44,184 bases of DNA from Nitrospina sp. GTDB lineage: Bacteria; Nitrospinota; Nitrospinia; Nitrospinales; VA-1. The stretch is taken from NCBI GenBank assembly GCA_018697205.1, contig JABHTG010000114.1:1-44184 (forward strand), read 5' to 3'. The position numbers were made by a program, and so were the translations under genes. The notes below the pieces were generated by a model, which saw only the letters and a program-made list of their open reading frames with translations, was not told the origin of the DNA and searched no databases. Shown here one piece after another: positions 8,577-16,884 of this stretch; within the stretch, counting starts at the first letter, position 1; each line of letters starts with the position of its first letter.

Positions 8577-9329
8577 ATGAGAGTTACTATTATGGGTTCG
8601 GGGACAATGGTTCCTTCGAATGAAAGAAATTCATCCGGTGTTCTTGTTGAACATGAAAATATTTTTTCCATGATTGATTTTGGTTATGGTTCAATGCATA
8701 ACTTACTTAAAAAAGGGCTTACCTATCACGATATTGATCGTATCTATTTTACTCACAACCATCCTGACCATATTTGTGATCTTGTTCCATTTCTTTTTGC
8801 TTCTAGATATCCACAGAACCCAAGAATCAAAGATTTAGAGATTGTTGCCGCCCCAGGTTTTAAGCGCTTTTTTGATACTCTTATGCAGGCTTATAAAAAC
8901 TGGTTGGTACCTACTACTTATAAAGTGAAGATATTAGAACAAGATGAAGAAACAAAAATTTATGATGGACTAATTGTTATCTCAAAAAAAATGAAGCACA
9001 TCGAACTGAGTCGCGGTTACCGGTTTGAGCTCGCTGACGGAAAATCGCTGGTGATTTCCGGCGATACAGATTATTGCGATGGATTGATTGACTTGGGAAG
9101 GGAAACAGACTTGATGATTCTGGAGTGCTCAATGCCTGATAATATGAAGGTGCAGGGGCATATGACACCCAGTGAATGCGGTAAATTAGCCCAGAGTGCC
9201 AATTGCAGAAGGTTGTGCCTCACACATTTTTACCCTGTTTGTGAGCAAAATGAAGTGAGAGCAAAATGTCTCGCTGAGTATGGTGGCGAACTATTTTTGG
9301 CTGAAGATTTTATGGAATTTGATTTTTAA
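8577..9329 (+). CDS. RNase Z-like metallo-beta-lactamase-fold hydrolase
   Basis: This is a 250-residue metallo-hydrolase. It has the zinc motif THNHPDHICD (HxHxDH), a later GDTDYCDGLIDL (metal-bridging Asp) and LTHFYP (last His), the order seen in the RNase Z/ElaC and arylsulfatase-like branch of the superfamily. The start is taken at ATG 8577 because TAGGTG lies just upstream and MRVTIMGSGTMVPSNERNSS is the usual first strand of the fold; the reading frame stays open further upstream, but only as overlap with the FIST gene. It lacks the exosite arm of true tRNase Z, so tRNA 3' processing is not assured. It sits 43 bases after the FIST gene. Confidence 0.85.
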   Translation: MRVTIMGSGTMVPSNERNSSGVLVEHENIFSMIDFGYGSMHNLLKKGLTYHDIDRIYFTHNHPDHICDLVPFLFASRYPQNPRIKDLEIVAAPGFKRFFDTLMQAYKNWLVPTTYKVKILEQDEETKIYDGLIVISKKMKHIELSRGYRFELADGKSLVISGDTDYCDGLIDLGRETDLMILECSMPDNMKVQGHMTPSECGKLAQSANCRRLCLTHFYPVCEQNEVRAKCLAEYGGELFLAEDFMEFDF

Positions 9330-9401
9330 AAGTTTAGCAAGATATATTGAAAAATCGAGCAAGAACTACAAAACTCTTTATGAGGTTTTTAAGAGAAAAA
9401 C

Positions 9402-9479
9402 GCCAGAGGAGAGATTCGAACTCTCGACTTCTTAGAGGAAAAGAGTTTTAAGTGCTGCGCTTATGCCATAGCGGTAAAC
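9402..9479 (-). pseudogene. Degenerate tRNA-Leu(UAA) copy
   Basis: On the minus strand this region retains a perfectly paired T arm (GAGAG TTCGAAT CTCTC), the acceptor 3' strand CTCTGGC, an anticodon loop CTTAAAA (UAA) and D-arm-like sequence GGCATAAGCGC. These line up in order with the intact tRNA-Leu(UAA) at 10670-10753. The 5' acceptor strand is missing (TGTTTAC instead of GCCAGAG), and the anticodon stem (CAGCA against CTCTT) cannot pair. It should therefore be non-functional: a decayed duplicate or a remnant left by an integration event. Confidence 0.75.
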
Positions 9480-9597
9480 AAATGATTTAGCTTTCATAAT
9501 CTGAAAAATTAGAAATTTACTATTATTCTGGGGTGGAGAGTATACTACATTTCTTCCTAGTCCATAGTTCTATAGATAGAAGATAACGATACCTATA

Positions 9598-10569
9598 ATG
9601 TATAAAGTTTTAACTTCCATTCTTGCATGCGTGACTATGCTAACCATTTTTGGTTTTCTGGGCCAACTTTGGTGGGTCTTTGATTTGGCCAGTCATTTTC
9701 GCCTTCAATATTTTATAGTACTAGTTATTTTGGTCTTATTTTTTGTCAAAGCAAAAAAATGGAAAGCAACAGGTGTGGGAATGATTTTTGGATTAGCCAA
9801 TTTTATGTTGATTAGTCCTTATATTGGAACCATAAGCTCAGCTATCGGGGAAGATCAATCAAAAATAAGAATCCTTTCGATGAATTTGAGTCATACTAAT
9901 ACATCTTATAAAAAAGCAAAATTACTTATTAGGAAAACTCAACCGAGCGTACTTGTTTTACAGGAATTGAGTCATAGTTGGGAAAATGCACTTGGAGACA
10001 CTTTAGCCAAGTTTCCCTACGTTGCCAAATTTCCAGAAGGTCCCCATGATTATGTGGATTCTCCGCTACCAAATATTTTTATACCAAAAGAAAAATTATT
10101 TATAGGACTTTTCAGCCATTTGCCTTTTGAACAAATTATGACTGACCGATCGGATGATTTTCCTATTTCTCATATAAGAGGTAGCTTCAAATTTAGGGAA
10201 AAAAATTTCACTTTGTTTGGAGTGCATTTAGCTTCGCCTGTTGGAAAATACCGAACGGATTTACGCAATAAGCAGCTAGCATCATTAGCGGAGGAAATTC
10301 AAAAAATCAACCAACCCACAGTGGTTGTTGGAGACTTTAATATAACACCCTGGTCTCCATACTTTGAAGAATTTATCCACAAGTCCCGACTACGAGATAC
10401 GAGAAAAGATTTAGGTGTTTATCCAACTTGGCTAGCTCAATTTCCTCTATTAACAATTCCTATCGACCACGGTCTCACGTCTAATGGTATAAAAATTGGT
10501 TCATTTATGTTAGGTAACAGTTTTGGCTCGGACCATTTACCAATTATCTTGGACTTTGCTATAGGTTGA
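9598..10569 (+). CDS. Membrane-anchored endonuclease/exonuclease/phosphatase (EEP) family protein
   Basis: This 323-residue protein begins with three closely spaced hydrophobic helices (residues about 1-85) followed by an EEP-fold catalytic domain placed outside the membrane. Catalytic signatures are present: ILSMNLSHTN (Asn), VLVLQELS (metal-binding Glu), VVVGDFNITPWSPYF (Asp/Asn pair) and SDHLPIIL (final Asp-His). Proteins with this three-helix plus EEP layout are common in Gram-negative genomes and are usually annotated only as EEP family; phosphodiesterase or phosphatase action on lipid or nucleic acid substrates is possible. It lies between a decayed and an intact tRNA-Leu, both on the opposite strand, and has no close operon partner. 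Confidence 0.85.
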   Translation: MYKVLTSILACVTMLTIFGFLGQLWWVFDLASHFRLQYFIVLVILVLFFVKAKKWKATGVGMIFGLANFMLISPYIGTISSAIGEDQSKIRILSMNLSHTNTSYKKAKLLIRKTQPSVLVLQELSHSWENALGDTLAKFPYVAKFPEGPHDYVDSPLPNIFIPKEKLFIGLFSHLPFEQIMTDRSDDFPISHIRGSFKFREKNFTLFGVHLASPVGKYRTDLRNKQLASLAEEIQKINQPTVVVGDFNITPWSPYFEEFIHKSRLRDTRKDLGVYPTWLAQFPLLTIPIDHGLTSNGIKIGSFMLGNSFGSDHLPIILDFAIG

Positions 10570-10669
10570 GTTCTATTAATTTTTATAAATTATTTACTTT
10601 TAAAATGTGATAGATATGATCGGTTTATTAAACTTATTGAGTTAAAAAAAATAAGTTATTTATTAGAAA

Positions 10670-10753
10670 TGCCGGAGGAGGGACTCGAACCCTCAAACCC
10701 TTGCGAGTGCAGGATTTTAAGTCCTGTGCGTATGCCAATTCCGCCACTCCGGC
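10670..10753 (-). tRNA. tRNA-Leu (anticodon UAA)
   Basis: The minus strand reads GCCGGAG for the 5' acceptor and CTCCGGC for the 3' acceptor, a perfect 7-bp pair. The anticodon stem CAGGA/TCCTG holds loop CTTAAAA (UAA), there is a long variable arm typical of class II tRNAs, and the T arm GAGGG TTCGAGT CCCTC is perfectly paired. The discriminator base is A and CCA is not encoded. Confidence 0.97.
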
Positions 10754-10762
10754 ATATTGTGA

Positions 10763-10791
10763 ATATTAAAACGCGACAAATTCTAACACAA
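10763..10791 (-). promoter_or_regulatory. Promoter of the tRNA-Leu gene
   Basis: On the minus strand TTGTGT (10791-10786) and TAATAT (10768-10763) are 17 bases apart. The -10 ends 9 bases before the mature tRNA 5' end, a normal distance for a stable RNA promoter. Confidence 0.5.
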
Positions 10792-10823
10792 TATAAAGTT
10801 TTTCCAATAGTAGTTAATTTGGA

Positions 10824-11696
10824 ATGATAACCGAAGGTTTTTTCTTGGTGATGAGTGTGCGTGATCCAAAACGTATTTTAGAAAAGATTCTTGGAGAGAG
10901 GAAAGATCTTGACCGGCTAGAGGAAACAGGTGAGTCGCTTGAACAATTGATAAATGTCCTGCGTGATTTAGTTAGGTGCCGGCAGACGCGTTTATGGATC
11001 ATGGATAGTTATGGTATTGATATTGTCGTTTCTGCAACAACCTTTACCCATCTCCTTGAAATACCACAGATCAATTTTATAGAAAACTCAACTCGTATGC
11101 TTGAAATCGATACTGTATCTCTCAAGGAAACAAGAAGATTTGATGATTCAGTCACTGTGGGCAATCTTAATACTATATTGAGAGAGCTATACCGAAACCT
11201 AGAGTCAATTCAAGGTCGATTGGAGAATGAATTCTCTAGCCTATTTTTAATCAATGAGATGCGTCCAGATTTGATCGATGTGGTAGTACAACAAATCACC
11301 TCTATAAAAAAGTTTAATGGAAGGTTAACGGGGTACATGTTGAGCTTGAATAAAGTTAAACCCATTGAACGTAAATTTGAGAAGCTCTTTCCCGATTCAA
11401 TTAAAGTTGGTTCCTTACGAAAGATTTGGCCAACTGTGGAAAAAGAAATTGAGTTTTATAAAAAGTGTAGAGAAATGAATAAACGTTGGGAAGCCCTCGG
11501 AATAGACCTATTTCAGATTATTCGTGAAAGTGGCCTATCTAATTTGAGGGAGAATGTACAGGAATTAGGTAATCTGTTGTGGAATATTGTTTATAACCAA
11601 AGACCGTTGGATCAGTGTTTATCAATTTTAGGTATCGATTTCACTGATACCAGTAGTTTATTTGATTCTAACCGCATTAATTTAAACAATAGATGA
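10824..11696 (+). CDS. Uncharacterised helical protein
   Basis: I do not recognise this 290-residue protein. It is rich in predicted helix, with several amphipathic stretches (DLDRLEETGESLEQLINVLRDLV, RELYRNLESIQGRLENEF, EKEIEFYKKCREMNKRWEAL), and has no signal peptide, membrane segment, Cys pair or evident catalytic motif, so it is probably cytoplasmic. The first ATG (10824) has no good ribosome-binding site; an in-frame ATG at 10851 or the GTG just before it are alternatives that would remove up to nine residues. It is flanked by the tRNA-Leu gene and a converging LRR gene, so the neighbourhood gives no clue. It is a real gene judging by its length and stop-free frame. Confidence 0.7.
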   Translation: MITEGFFLVMSVRDPKRILEKILGERKDLDRLEETGESLEQLINVLRDLVRCRQTRLWIMDSYGIDIVVSATTFTHLLEIPQINFIENSTRMLEIDTVSLKETRRFDDSVTVGNLNTILRELYRNLESIQGRLENEFSSLFLINEMRPDLIDVVVQQITSIKKFNGRLTGYMLSLNKVKPIERKFEKLFPDSIKVGSLRKIWPTVEKEIEFYKKCREMNKRWEALGIDLFQIIRESGLSNLRENVQELGNLLWNIVYNQRPLDQCLSILGIDFTDTSSLFDSNRINLNNR

Positions 11697-11743
11697 ATAT
11701 AGTTTGTAGCCTTTGACCTAAGAATTGGTATGTCCTGTAGTTG

Positions 11744-12292
11744 TTATGCTTTGACCTGAAAGCCCTCCACTTTATCCAAGAGCAATTGTTTTAAATTTGT
11801 TTTTTCCTTTGCTTCACAAAGTGCTTCTTTTCCCTGTTCTTTAATTTTATTGTACCTTATATCAAGTCTGGAAAGATTAGTGAAAAGTGGAAGGAACTTG
11901 GCTAAAAATATAGCCCCTTCGTCAGTAATGTCATTATCGGTTAAATTGAGGCTTTGTAGGCTTAGGAGGTTGTCCGATACCGCTATGTATTTAACCCCTT
12001 CATTTCCAATTTGGTTATAGAAAAGGTTTATTGAAGTAAGATTCACTAGGACTTGAGACTGAGATAAAAACTTGACTCCTGGATGCCCTATAAGGTTGGT
12101 ACCCATGTTAAGAGACGTTAAGTCCCTTAAAAACTCAAATTTCGAAATATCTTTAGCTCCGTATTCTTTAAGGTAACAAGCTGTTATATCAAGAGTTTTT
12201 CCATCCTTGCTCAAGTTTGCTCGAACTACCTGCTCAGTTTCAGAAATCGATTGGGTGTAACCTTTTGCCTCTTTGTTGCCCTCATAATGCAT
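11744..12292 (-). CDS. Small leucine-rich-repeat protein, ribonuclease-inhibitor type (LRR 3)
   Basis: This 182-residue protein has about five RI-type leucine-rich repeats (for example LFYNQIGNEGVKYIAVSDNLLSL and LTDNDITDEGAIFLAKFL). Its cap contains NLSKDGKTLDITACYL, nearly the same as the cap of LRR 1 (GLSKDGKTLDFSNKGI), so the two are related although they lie 7.4 kb apart on opposite strands. There is no signal peptide. The ATG follows AGGAAAG at about 7 bases. It is divergent from nuoB across 234 bases. It is likely a cytoplasmic binding protein; its partner is unknown. Confidence 0.85.
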   Translation of the reverse strand: MHYEGNKEAKGYTQSISETEQVVRANLSKDGKTLDITACYLKEYGAKDISKFEFLRDLTSLNMGTNLIGHPGVKFLSQSQVLVNLTSINLFYNQIGNEGVKYIAVSDNLLSLQSLNLTDNDITDEGAIFLAKFLPLFTNLSRLDIRYNKIKEQGKEALCEAKEKTNLKQLLLDKVEGFQVKA

Positions 12293-12526
12293 GATATTTC
12301 TTTCCTGTAGTTATGTTTTTTTTATATACCACTACTATACATCTCACTTGCCATTTGAGCAATAACCATACTCAACTCCAAAGCCTATTTTTCTGTTTGT
12401 TTAGGTATTATGGGTGATATAAAATTAGTTATTGGGGATCAATTTTATTTGCTTTTATCGGGAAATATTTTATGATTGAGGTCATTCATAAATTGATAGT
12501 AACCGGAATGAGAAGGAGTAGCTGGG

Positions 12527-13060
12527 ATGGGTAAATTATATCAATCCGACTTGGAAATGAGTCTTGGAAATAATGTGATTGTGACGCAGATGACCCAGGC
12601 TGTTAATTGGGCGCGAAAGTACTCTTTTTTTATTTACCCATTTATTACTGCTTGCTGTGGAATGGAGTTTATGTCTGTTGCTGGTCCAAGATACGATTTA
12701 GATCGTTTTGGAGCAGCATTTCCCAGATTTTCTCCACGTCAGGCAGATTTACTAATGGTAGTGGGTACTATTAGCCATAAACAGGCTCCTATTCTTTTAA
12801 AAGTCTATAATCAGATGACAGAGCCTAAATGGGTTGTCGCTTATGGTGTTTGTACTGTTTCAGGTGGTTTTTATGATAATTACACTACTGTAATGGGGAT
12901 AGATACTATTATTCCAGTTGATCTTTACATCCCAGGGTGCCCACCGCGCCCCGAAATGGTGATAGATGGATTGATAAACCTTCAGCAGAAGGTTCAAAGT
13001 GAGACCTTGCAGGATCATGTGAAAGGTCCCGCGCCTATAACCCCTGCGGATCGAATTTAA
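12527..13060 (+). CDS. nuoB: NADH-quinone oxidoreductase subunit B, stand-alone copy
   Basis: This 177-residue subunit of respiratory complex I would carry iron-sulfur cluster N2, the last electron carrier before quinone. All four cluster ligands are in place: Cys43-Cys44 in TACCGMEF, Cys109 in YGVCTVSGG and Cys138 in IPGCPPRPE. The block RYDLDRFGAAFPRFSPRQADLL is also typical. The ATG follows GAAGGAG at 9 bases. What is odd is the context: nuoA and nuoC/D, which normally flank it, are absent, and the neighbours are an LRR gene and a converging unknown gene. It may be a second copy serving an alternative complex I or hydrogenase-like module, or the only copy separated by rearrangement. Confidence 0.9.
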   Translation: MGKLYQSDLEMSLGNNVIVTQMTQAVNWARKYSFFIYPFITACCGMEFMSVAGPRYDLDRFGAAFPRFSPRQADLLMVVGTISHKQAPILLKVYNQMTEPKWVVAYGVCTVSGGFYDNYTTVMGIDTIIPVDLYIPGCPPRPEMVIDGLINLQQKVQSETLQDHVKGPAPITPADRI

Positions 13061-13119
13061 ATTTTAAAACTTTTTCTCTTAACCCTCTCGCCCAATTACT
13101 TGATGCGCCTAATGATTGG

Positions 13120-14454
13120 TCACGTTTTTTTGTTCGGCGCATATGGTAAGCGTATTTTTTTGATCCACTTCCTAGCAGCATCTCGCTCGATCTGACTCAT
13201 ACCCTTGTAGTTGATCATTTTTTGTATACCTTTAATTTTTGACAATATGTAAGAATTAAAATCCTCATTTTCTTCAATTTGTACGTTGACTTTTCCGCTC
13301 GGTTTTACAAAAGTTTTTTTAATATATTTAAAGTAAAGCCTAAGGTGGATAGCGGGGTCTTTGACCATCAATTGGTTTTGGATCAGCAAGAAGGCTTCTT
13401 TTTTCCGATTAATTTTATAACCCAGCCGTATGTTATCTGTTTTTTTCATTTGCAGATCAAAAAGACTAAATGCGTCTCGTTGAACTTCTTCAGACACTCC
13501 CGAATCAGGAATTGTGAGGTGTTTTGCTGCAACAATTTCTAAAAGCAGAGCAGGATTACCAGCTTGTTCACTAAGGTAGGCAAATTCTTTAGGGTAATTT
13601 CGATTTAACCTTGAGACATCAGCTAATAAGGGAGTAACTTTTCCAATCGCTTGCCTAAGACGTTCTAGCTGGTCATCATTAAAAGGAGCTATAAACCATT
13701 GAGTTTCTTGAGGAACAAAAAGTTGTTCGCGAATCGGGCGTGCGTAAAAGTCATTAAGAATTTCAGAAAAATTTTTAAGAAAAAAGGTTTTTATTATATC
13801 TTCGAAATAAGGAAAATTTAAAAGTAAAAAACGAGGATCGGAAATGATATTTAGACTGTAAGCTTCCAGTTCGTTTGCTAGACCGACAAATTTTTGAGAT
13901 AGGTGAAGAGCTTCGTGAAGATGCGTGGCTTCCCTGTATACCTTACTATCAATTAAAATAGCAGCTGGAGAAATACGAATGGTATCAAAGGTTGTATGGG
14001 CAAATTGGTGTGATGCGAGCAACTTATCGGACCACGATTGAATAATATATTGGCGAAACGGAATTTTGTATAGTTTCGGTTGTATTTTTTTGAGCTTTGC
14101 TAAGACTCTACGCATTCTATCGGCAGCTTTAAAGTGGAGTGACTCTCCTTTATGACAGTTTGCACATCCTAGGGAATGGAATCCTGGAATTGAAAATACA
14201 ATAGGGGTTTCTCCTTGGTGAAGCGATATCGATACATTGAATGCATCTGCAGGAAGATTTTCATTTAAAAGTGGTTGAGGAGTATGCGGTTGAACGAGCC
14301 TATTGAGTTCTCCTAGGTCAGTGGGAATAGAAATATTTTGAGCTAAAAGATTGGATGAATTACAAAGCCAGAAAATGAATATGTAATTAACAATAAGAAA
14401 TCCTTTGGCAATGAGATGGTTTTTTACCAAATGCACCTCGGGATTACTTATCAA
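13120..14454 (-). CDS. Exported protein with one haem c motif and an HEXXH metallopeptidase-like motif
   Basis: I do not recognise the family of this 444-residue protein. A hydrophobic N-terminal segment (residues about 18-38, ending NLLAQ) should export or anchor it in the periplasm. A single haem c site, CANCH, is at residues 97-101. An HEALH motif (HEXXH) at 180-184 is followed by Glu195 and Glu197 in NELEAY, the arrangement expected for a zinc peptidase with a third Glu ligand. The rest is helical and ends in a strongly basic tail. The start overlaps the stop of the upstream cytochrome gene by 11 bases, so the two are translationally coupled and probably act together. It may be a haem-linked metalloprotein or peptidase; the metal site could also be structural. 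No catalytic function is shown. Confidence 0.7.
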   Translation of the reverse strand: MISNPEVHLVKNHLIAKGFLIVNYIFIFWLCNSSNLLAQNISIPTDLGELNRLVQPHTPQPLLNENLPADAFNVSISLHQGETPIVFSIPGFHSLGCANCHKGESLHFKAADRMRRVLAKLKKIQPKLYKIPFRQYIIQSWSDKLLASHQFAHTTFDTIRISPAAILIDSKVYREATHLHEALHLSQKFVGLANELEAYSLNIISDPRFLLLNFPYFEDIIKTFFLKNFSEILNDFYARPIREQLFVPQETQWFIAPFNDDQLERLRQAIGKVTPLLADVSRLNRNYPKEFAYLSEQAGNPALLLEIVAAKHLTIPDSGVSEEVQRDAFSLFDLQMKKTDNIRLGYKINRKKEAFLLIQNQLMVKDPAIHLRLYFKYIKKTFVKPSGKVNVQIEENEDFNSYILSKIKGIQKMINYKGMSQIERDAARKWIKKIRLPYAPNKKT

Positions 14455-16153
14455 GAATATTTAAACGTTGCCAAACGCTTATTACTTTGCGACCATTTCG
14501 ATCTTCTTTGACTCCGTCCCAGACTGCAAGGGCAACCATAGCTGGATCTTTGCGGGTTAAGTCAGCGTCCCATTTCCCAATTTTTGGCATGTCTCTCAGG
14601 AAAACAACCGTCCATATACCATCTTTCCATTCGCCATAACCTTGTACATTTTGGTTTTCAGCAGGTTGGGGAGTGATAGTCCCAAACCCTTCAGCGTTAA
14701 GTTCTTCGACCGCATTTTCCGAGGTCAGGTTGAGTTTAGTTACTGGATTGGACATGACGCCACCAAAAATTAATGCATCCATATCTACGTCACCTGAGTA
14801 TTCCTGGTCCGATTCAGCTTCCAATGTATCCTCTAGGCCAGACTTCCAGTGCCAAATATTAACCGGTTTTCCACGATTCCCCATCCCAAAAAAAGGTTCA
14901 TTGTGCCCATGAGTATGAAGTGTAGCGTCACCAAGGGCGAATTGCACTGCCACACCATCACGGAAATGATCTTGATTCAGTTCAGAAAACGCATTTTTGG
15001 ATGGGTCTTGCCACTTTAGGCGGATGGCAATTTGTTCTCCATTATTTACAGAAGCGAAGTTAATAACATCTATCGCATCTCGCCTAGCCGAAAGAGGGCG
15101 CATTACAAGATTGGTTGTCTTAACCTCATTCCAGATAGGGCTATTGACATCTGTAGTTATTTCGAAATTTTTTCTGAAAGAAAAAATATCTGTTTCAAAT
15201 TCAGCTTTAATGAGCTTTTTATTAGCAAAATGAGACCGGATATAATAAACCAAAGCCCAACGATCTATTTCTGGCAGATGAGAGTAAGAGCTCATCGGGG
15301 TGCCATCAAGTCCCGAACTCAAGGTTCGATAGATATCTTTTGGTTCATGACCAGCTTTGTAATATCGAGGTGAAGAAATATCGTGAACGAAGACAGCATG
15401 CTTCCATGCGTCTTTCAAAGACTCAGCTAGTCTTCCATTACCACTTAGTGATTCCCCATGACATTCGTTACATTTATTTTGACTAAAAAGTTTTTTACCT
15501 TGAGCCACTAGGTCAGGAGTTTGTGGAGGAGGGCTGCCTACTTTAATTTTTTTACCTTGTGATTCCTTGTTAAACCTGGGTGAAAAGCTTTTAATTATCT
15601 TAATAAGAGCCCAAGTATCTTGGGGAGATAAAGCATCTTCCCATGCAGGCATAGAAGTTCCAGGGACTCCCTTTACGATTGTTCTATATAAATCCTCATC
15701 TCTAGGGAGAGTATCCGTCGGCGTAGATCGGAATTTAAAAATGCCTTTTCGAAAATCTCGGGGCCAAGGATACAGATAGTTGGTTGCGGTACCACCGCCA
15801 TTACCATCCTTCCCATGGCAGAAGACACACATGTGAAGATAGATATTGCGCCCTCGAGCAAGTAAACCTTCTGTTTGCATAGCTTCAGGTTTTTTTAGAC
15901 CCAAGTCCTTATGAGAACCGCGAGTACGGAATGGATCTCCACCACCATCATCATGGTGATGGTGCTCCATCGGCATTTCTTTAACCTGATACTCACTACC
16001 TAACTGAGAGGATTTGTCGCTATGATGCTCATGTCCACTTTGTGATAAGCTATAACTTGGGATGAATAATAAAAATAAAAGTAAGGCTAACGCAGGCAGA
16101 AAAAACACTTTAGAACGGTTATTTGTTAGTACTTTTTTACTAAATGGCTCCAT
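14444..16153 (-). CDS. Di-haem cytochrome c with C-terminal ethylbenzene-dehydrogenase-like haem domain
   Basis: This 569-residue periplasmic electron carrier has a signal/anchor helix (residues about 14-37), a His/Asp-rich linker (residues 41-72, with HEHH and MEHHHHDD), a class I cytochrome c domain with CVFCH (109-113) and likely axial Met168, a second with CNECH (228-232) and likely Met287, and from about residue 315 a beta-rich domain resembling the haem-b-binding gamma subunit of the ethylbenzene dehydrogenase/DMSO reductase family. This domain fusion resembles cytochromes associated with nitrite oxidoreductase (NxrC-like) in Nitrospina/Nitrospira. No molybdenum catalytic subunit lies nearby. 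A strong AGGAGGGG site precedes the ATG. It overlaps the downstream haem/HEXXH gene by 11 bases. Confidence 0.85.
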   Translation of the reverse strand: MEPFSKKVLTNNRSKVFFLPALALLLFLLFIPSYSLSQSGHEHHSDKSSQLGSEYQVKEMPMEHHHHDDGGGDPFRTRGSHKDLGLKKPEAMQTEGLLARGRNIYLHMCVFCHGKDGNGGGTATNYLYPWPRDFRKGIFKFRSTPTDTLPRDEDLYRTIVKGVPGTSMPAWEDALSPQDTWALIKIIKSFSPRFNKESQGKKIKVGSPPPQTPDLVAQGKKLFSQNKCNECHGESLSGNGRLAESLKDAWKHAVFVHDISSPRYYKAGHEPKDIYRTLSSGLDGTPMSSYSHLPEIDRWALVYYIRSHFANKKLIKAEFETDIFSFRKNFEITTDVNSPIWNEVKTTNLVMRPLSARRDAIDVINFASVNNGEQIAIRLKWQDPSKNAFSELNQDHFRDGVAVQFALGDATLHTHGHNEPFFGMGNRGKPVNIWHWKSGLEDTLEAESDQEYSGDVDMDALIFGGVMSNPVTKLNLTSENAVEELNAEGFGTITPQPAENQNVQGYGEWKDGIWTVVFLRDMPKIGKWDADLTRKDPAMVALAVWDGVKEDRNGRKVISVWQRLNILDK

Positions 16154-16323
16154 TACTCGTACCCCTCCTAGGTAGGGCGGTCCGTTTAAAACCTGTCAGT
16201 TACTAGTAAGTATCTAATAGTAGAATTATGGATCACCATGCTGATTAAATCACAGGGTGTTGTATTTATATTTTACTTGTTTTTTTTATGTATGGTTTTT
16301 TTTTAAGGGTTTGTTAAAAATTA

Positions 16324-16884
16324 TTAATTTTTATTAAGTTTTCCTCTTACCATTTTAACGCCTTGGTCCAAATCTCCTAAATCCTTAAGATTGAAATACT
16401 CTTCCTTAAACCCAAGCCCAAAATACCAGGCGTTTTCGAGCCCTCTTTCGTTATTAGTCCACAAATAATAGCTACCGCCGTTACTGAATAGTTTTGGTAG
16501 CCCGATTCTTTCACCATCCTTGCTTTTGACAGGACGTGATGTATCGTACAAATTTTTTAATTCCTTTAGAGTCGGGAGTCTCCAATCATCAAAACCGGCA
16601 AATTTCGCAGCATTTTTTAAATCTAAATACTCCAGTGCCTGATACCAATTCATCCCTTTTTTAAGCTCGTGATATGAGTCGGCTTGTTGCCACAAGAGCC
16701 CAGAGCTCTGGTCAGTGATAGTCCCATTACCTTGGTCAATATATTGAGCGCTCCATGCAGTGTTTAAATTCGTTGCCCAAGTTATTATAACTACACTAAG
16801 TATGATCCCTAGACACCTTAGTCGTTGGTGTGTTCTTATTTGTTGGAGGCAAAAGTTATTTTTTTTCTTCGTAAGAGCGAGCAT
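16324..16884 (-). CDS. DUF1566 (Lcl C-terminal-like) exported protein
   Basis: This 186-residue protein has an N-terminal hydrophobic segment (residues about 25-45, ending TAWSAQ) that looks like a signal peptide with a long charged n-region. The mature part has the DUF1566 signature: NGTITDQSSGLLWQQ, then MNWYQALEYL, GFDDWRLPTLKELKNLYD and YYLWTNNE. This domain is found in secreted and surface proteins with a C-type-lectin-like fold and is often described as adhesive; its function is not established. It lies 170 bases downstream of the cytochrome gene on the opposite side from that gene's partner and is transcribed toward it on the same strand, so shared regulation with the cytochrome pair is possible but unproven. 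Confidence 0.85.
   Translation of the reverse strand: MLALTKKKNNFCLQQIRTHQRLRCLGIILSVVIITWATNLNTAWSAQYIDQGNGTITDQSSGLLWQQADSYHELKKGMNWYQALEYLDLKNAAKFAGFDDWRLPTLKELKNLYDTSRPVKSKDGERIGLPKLFSNGGSYYLWTNNERGLENAWYFGLGFKEEYFNLKDLGDLDQGVKMVRGKLNKN

Noticed and set aside
9402-10669. Complete integrative element between tRNA-Leu copies
   Set aside because: No integrase, excisionase or exact att repeat is present, and divergence between the copies is large; a duplication remnant is simpler.
14444-16153. True nitrite oxidoreductase gamma subunit
   Set aside because: Domain content is suggestive, but no nxrA/nxrB genes lie in the window, so the specific assignment is left open.
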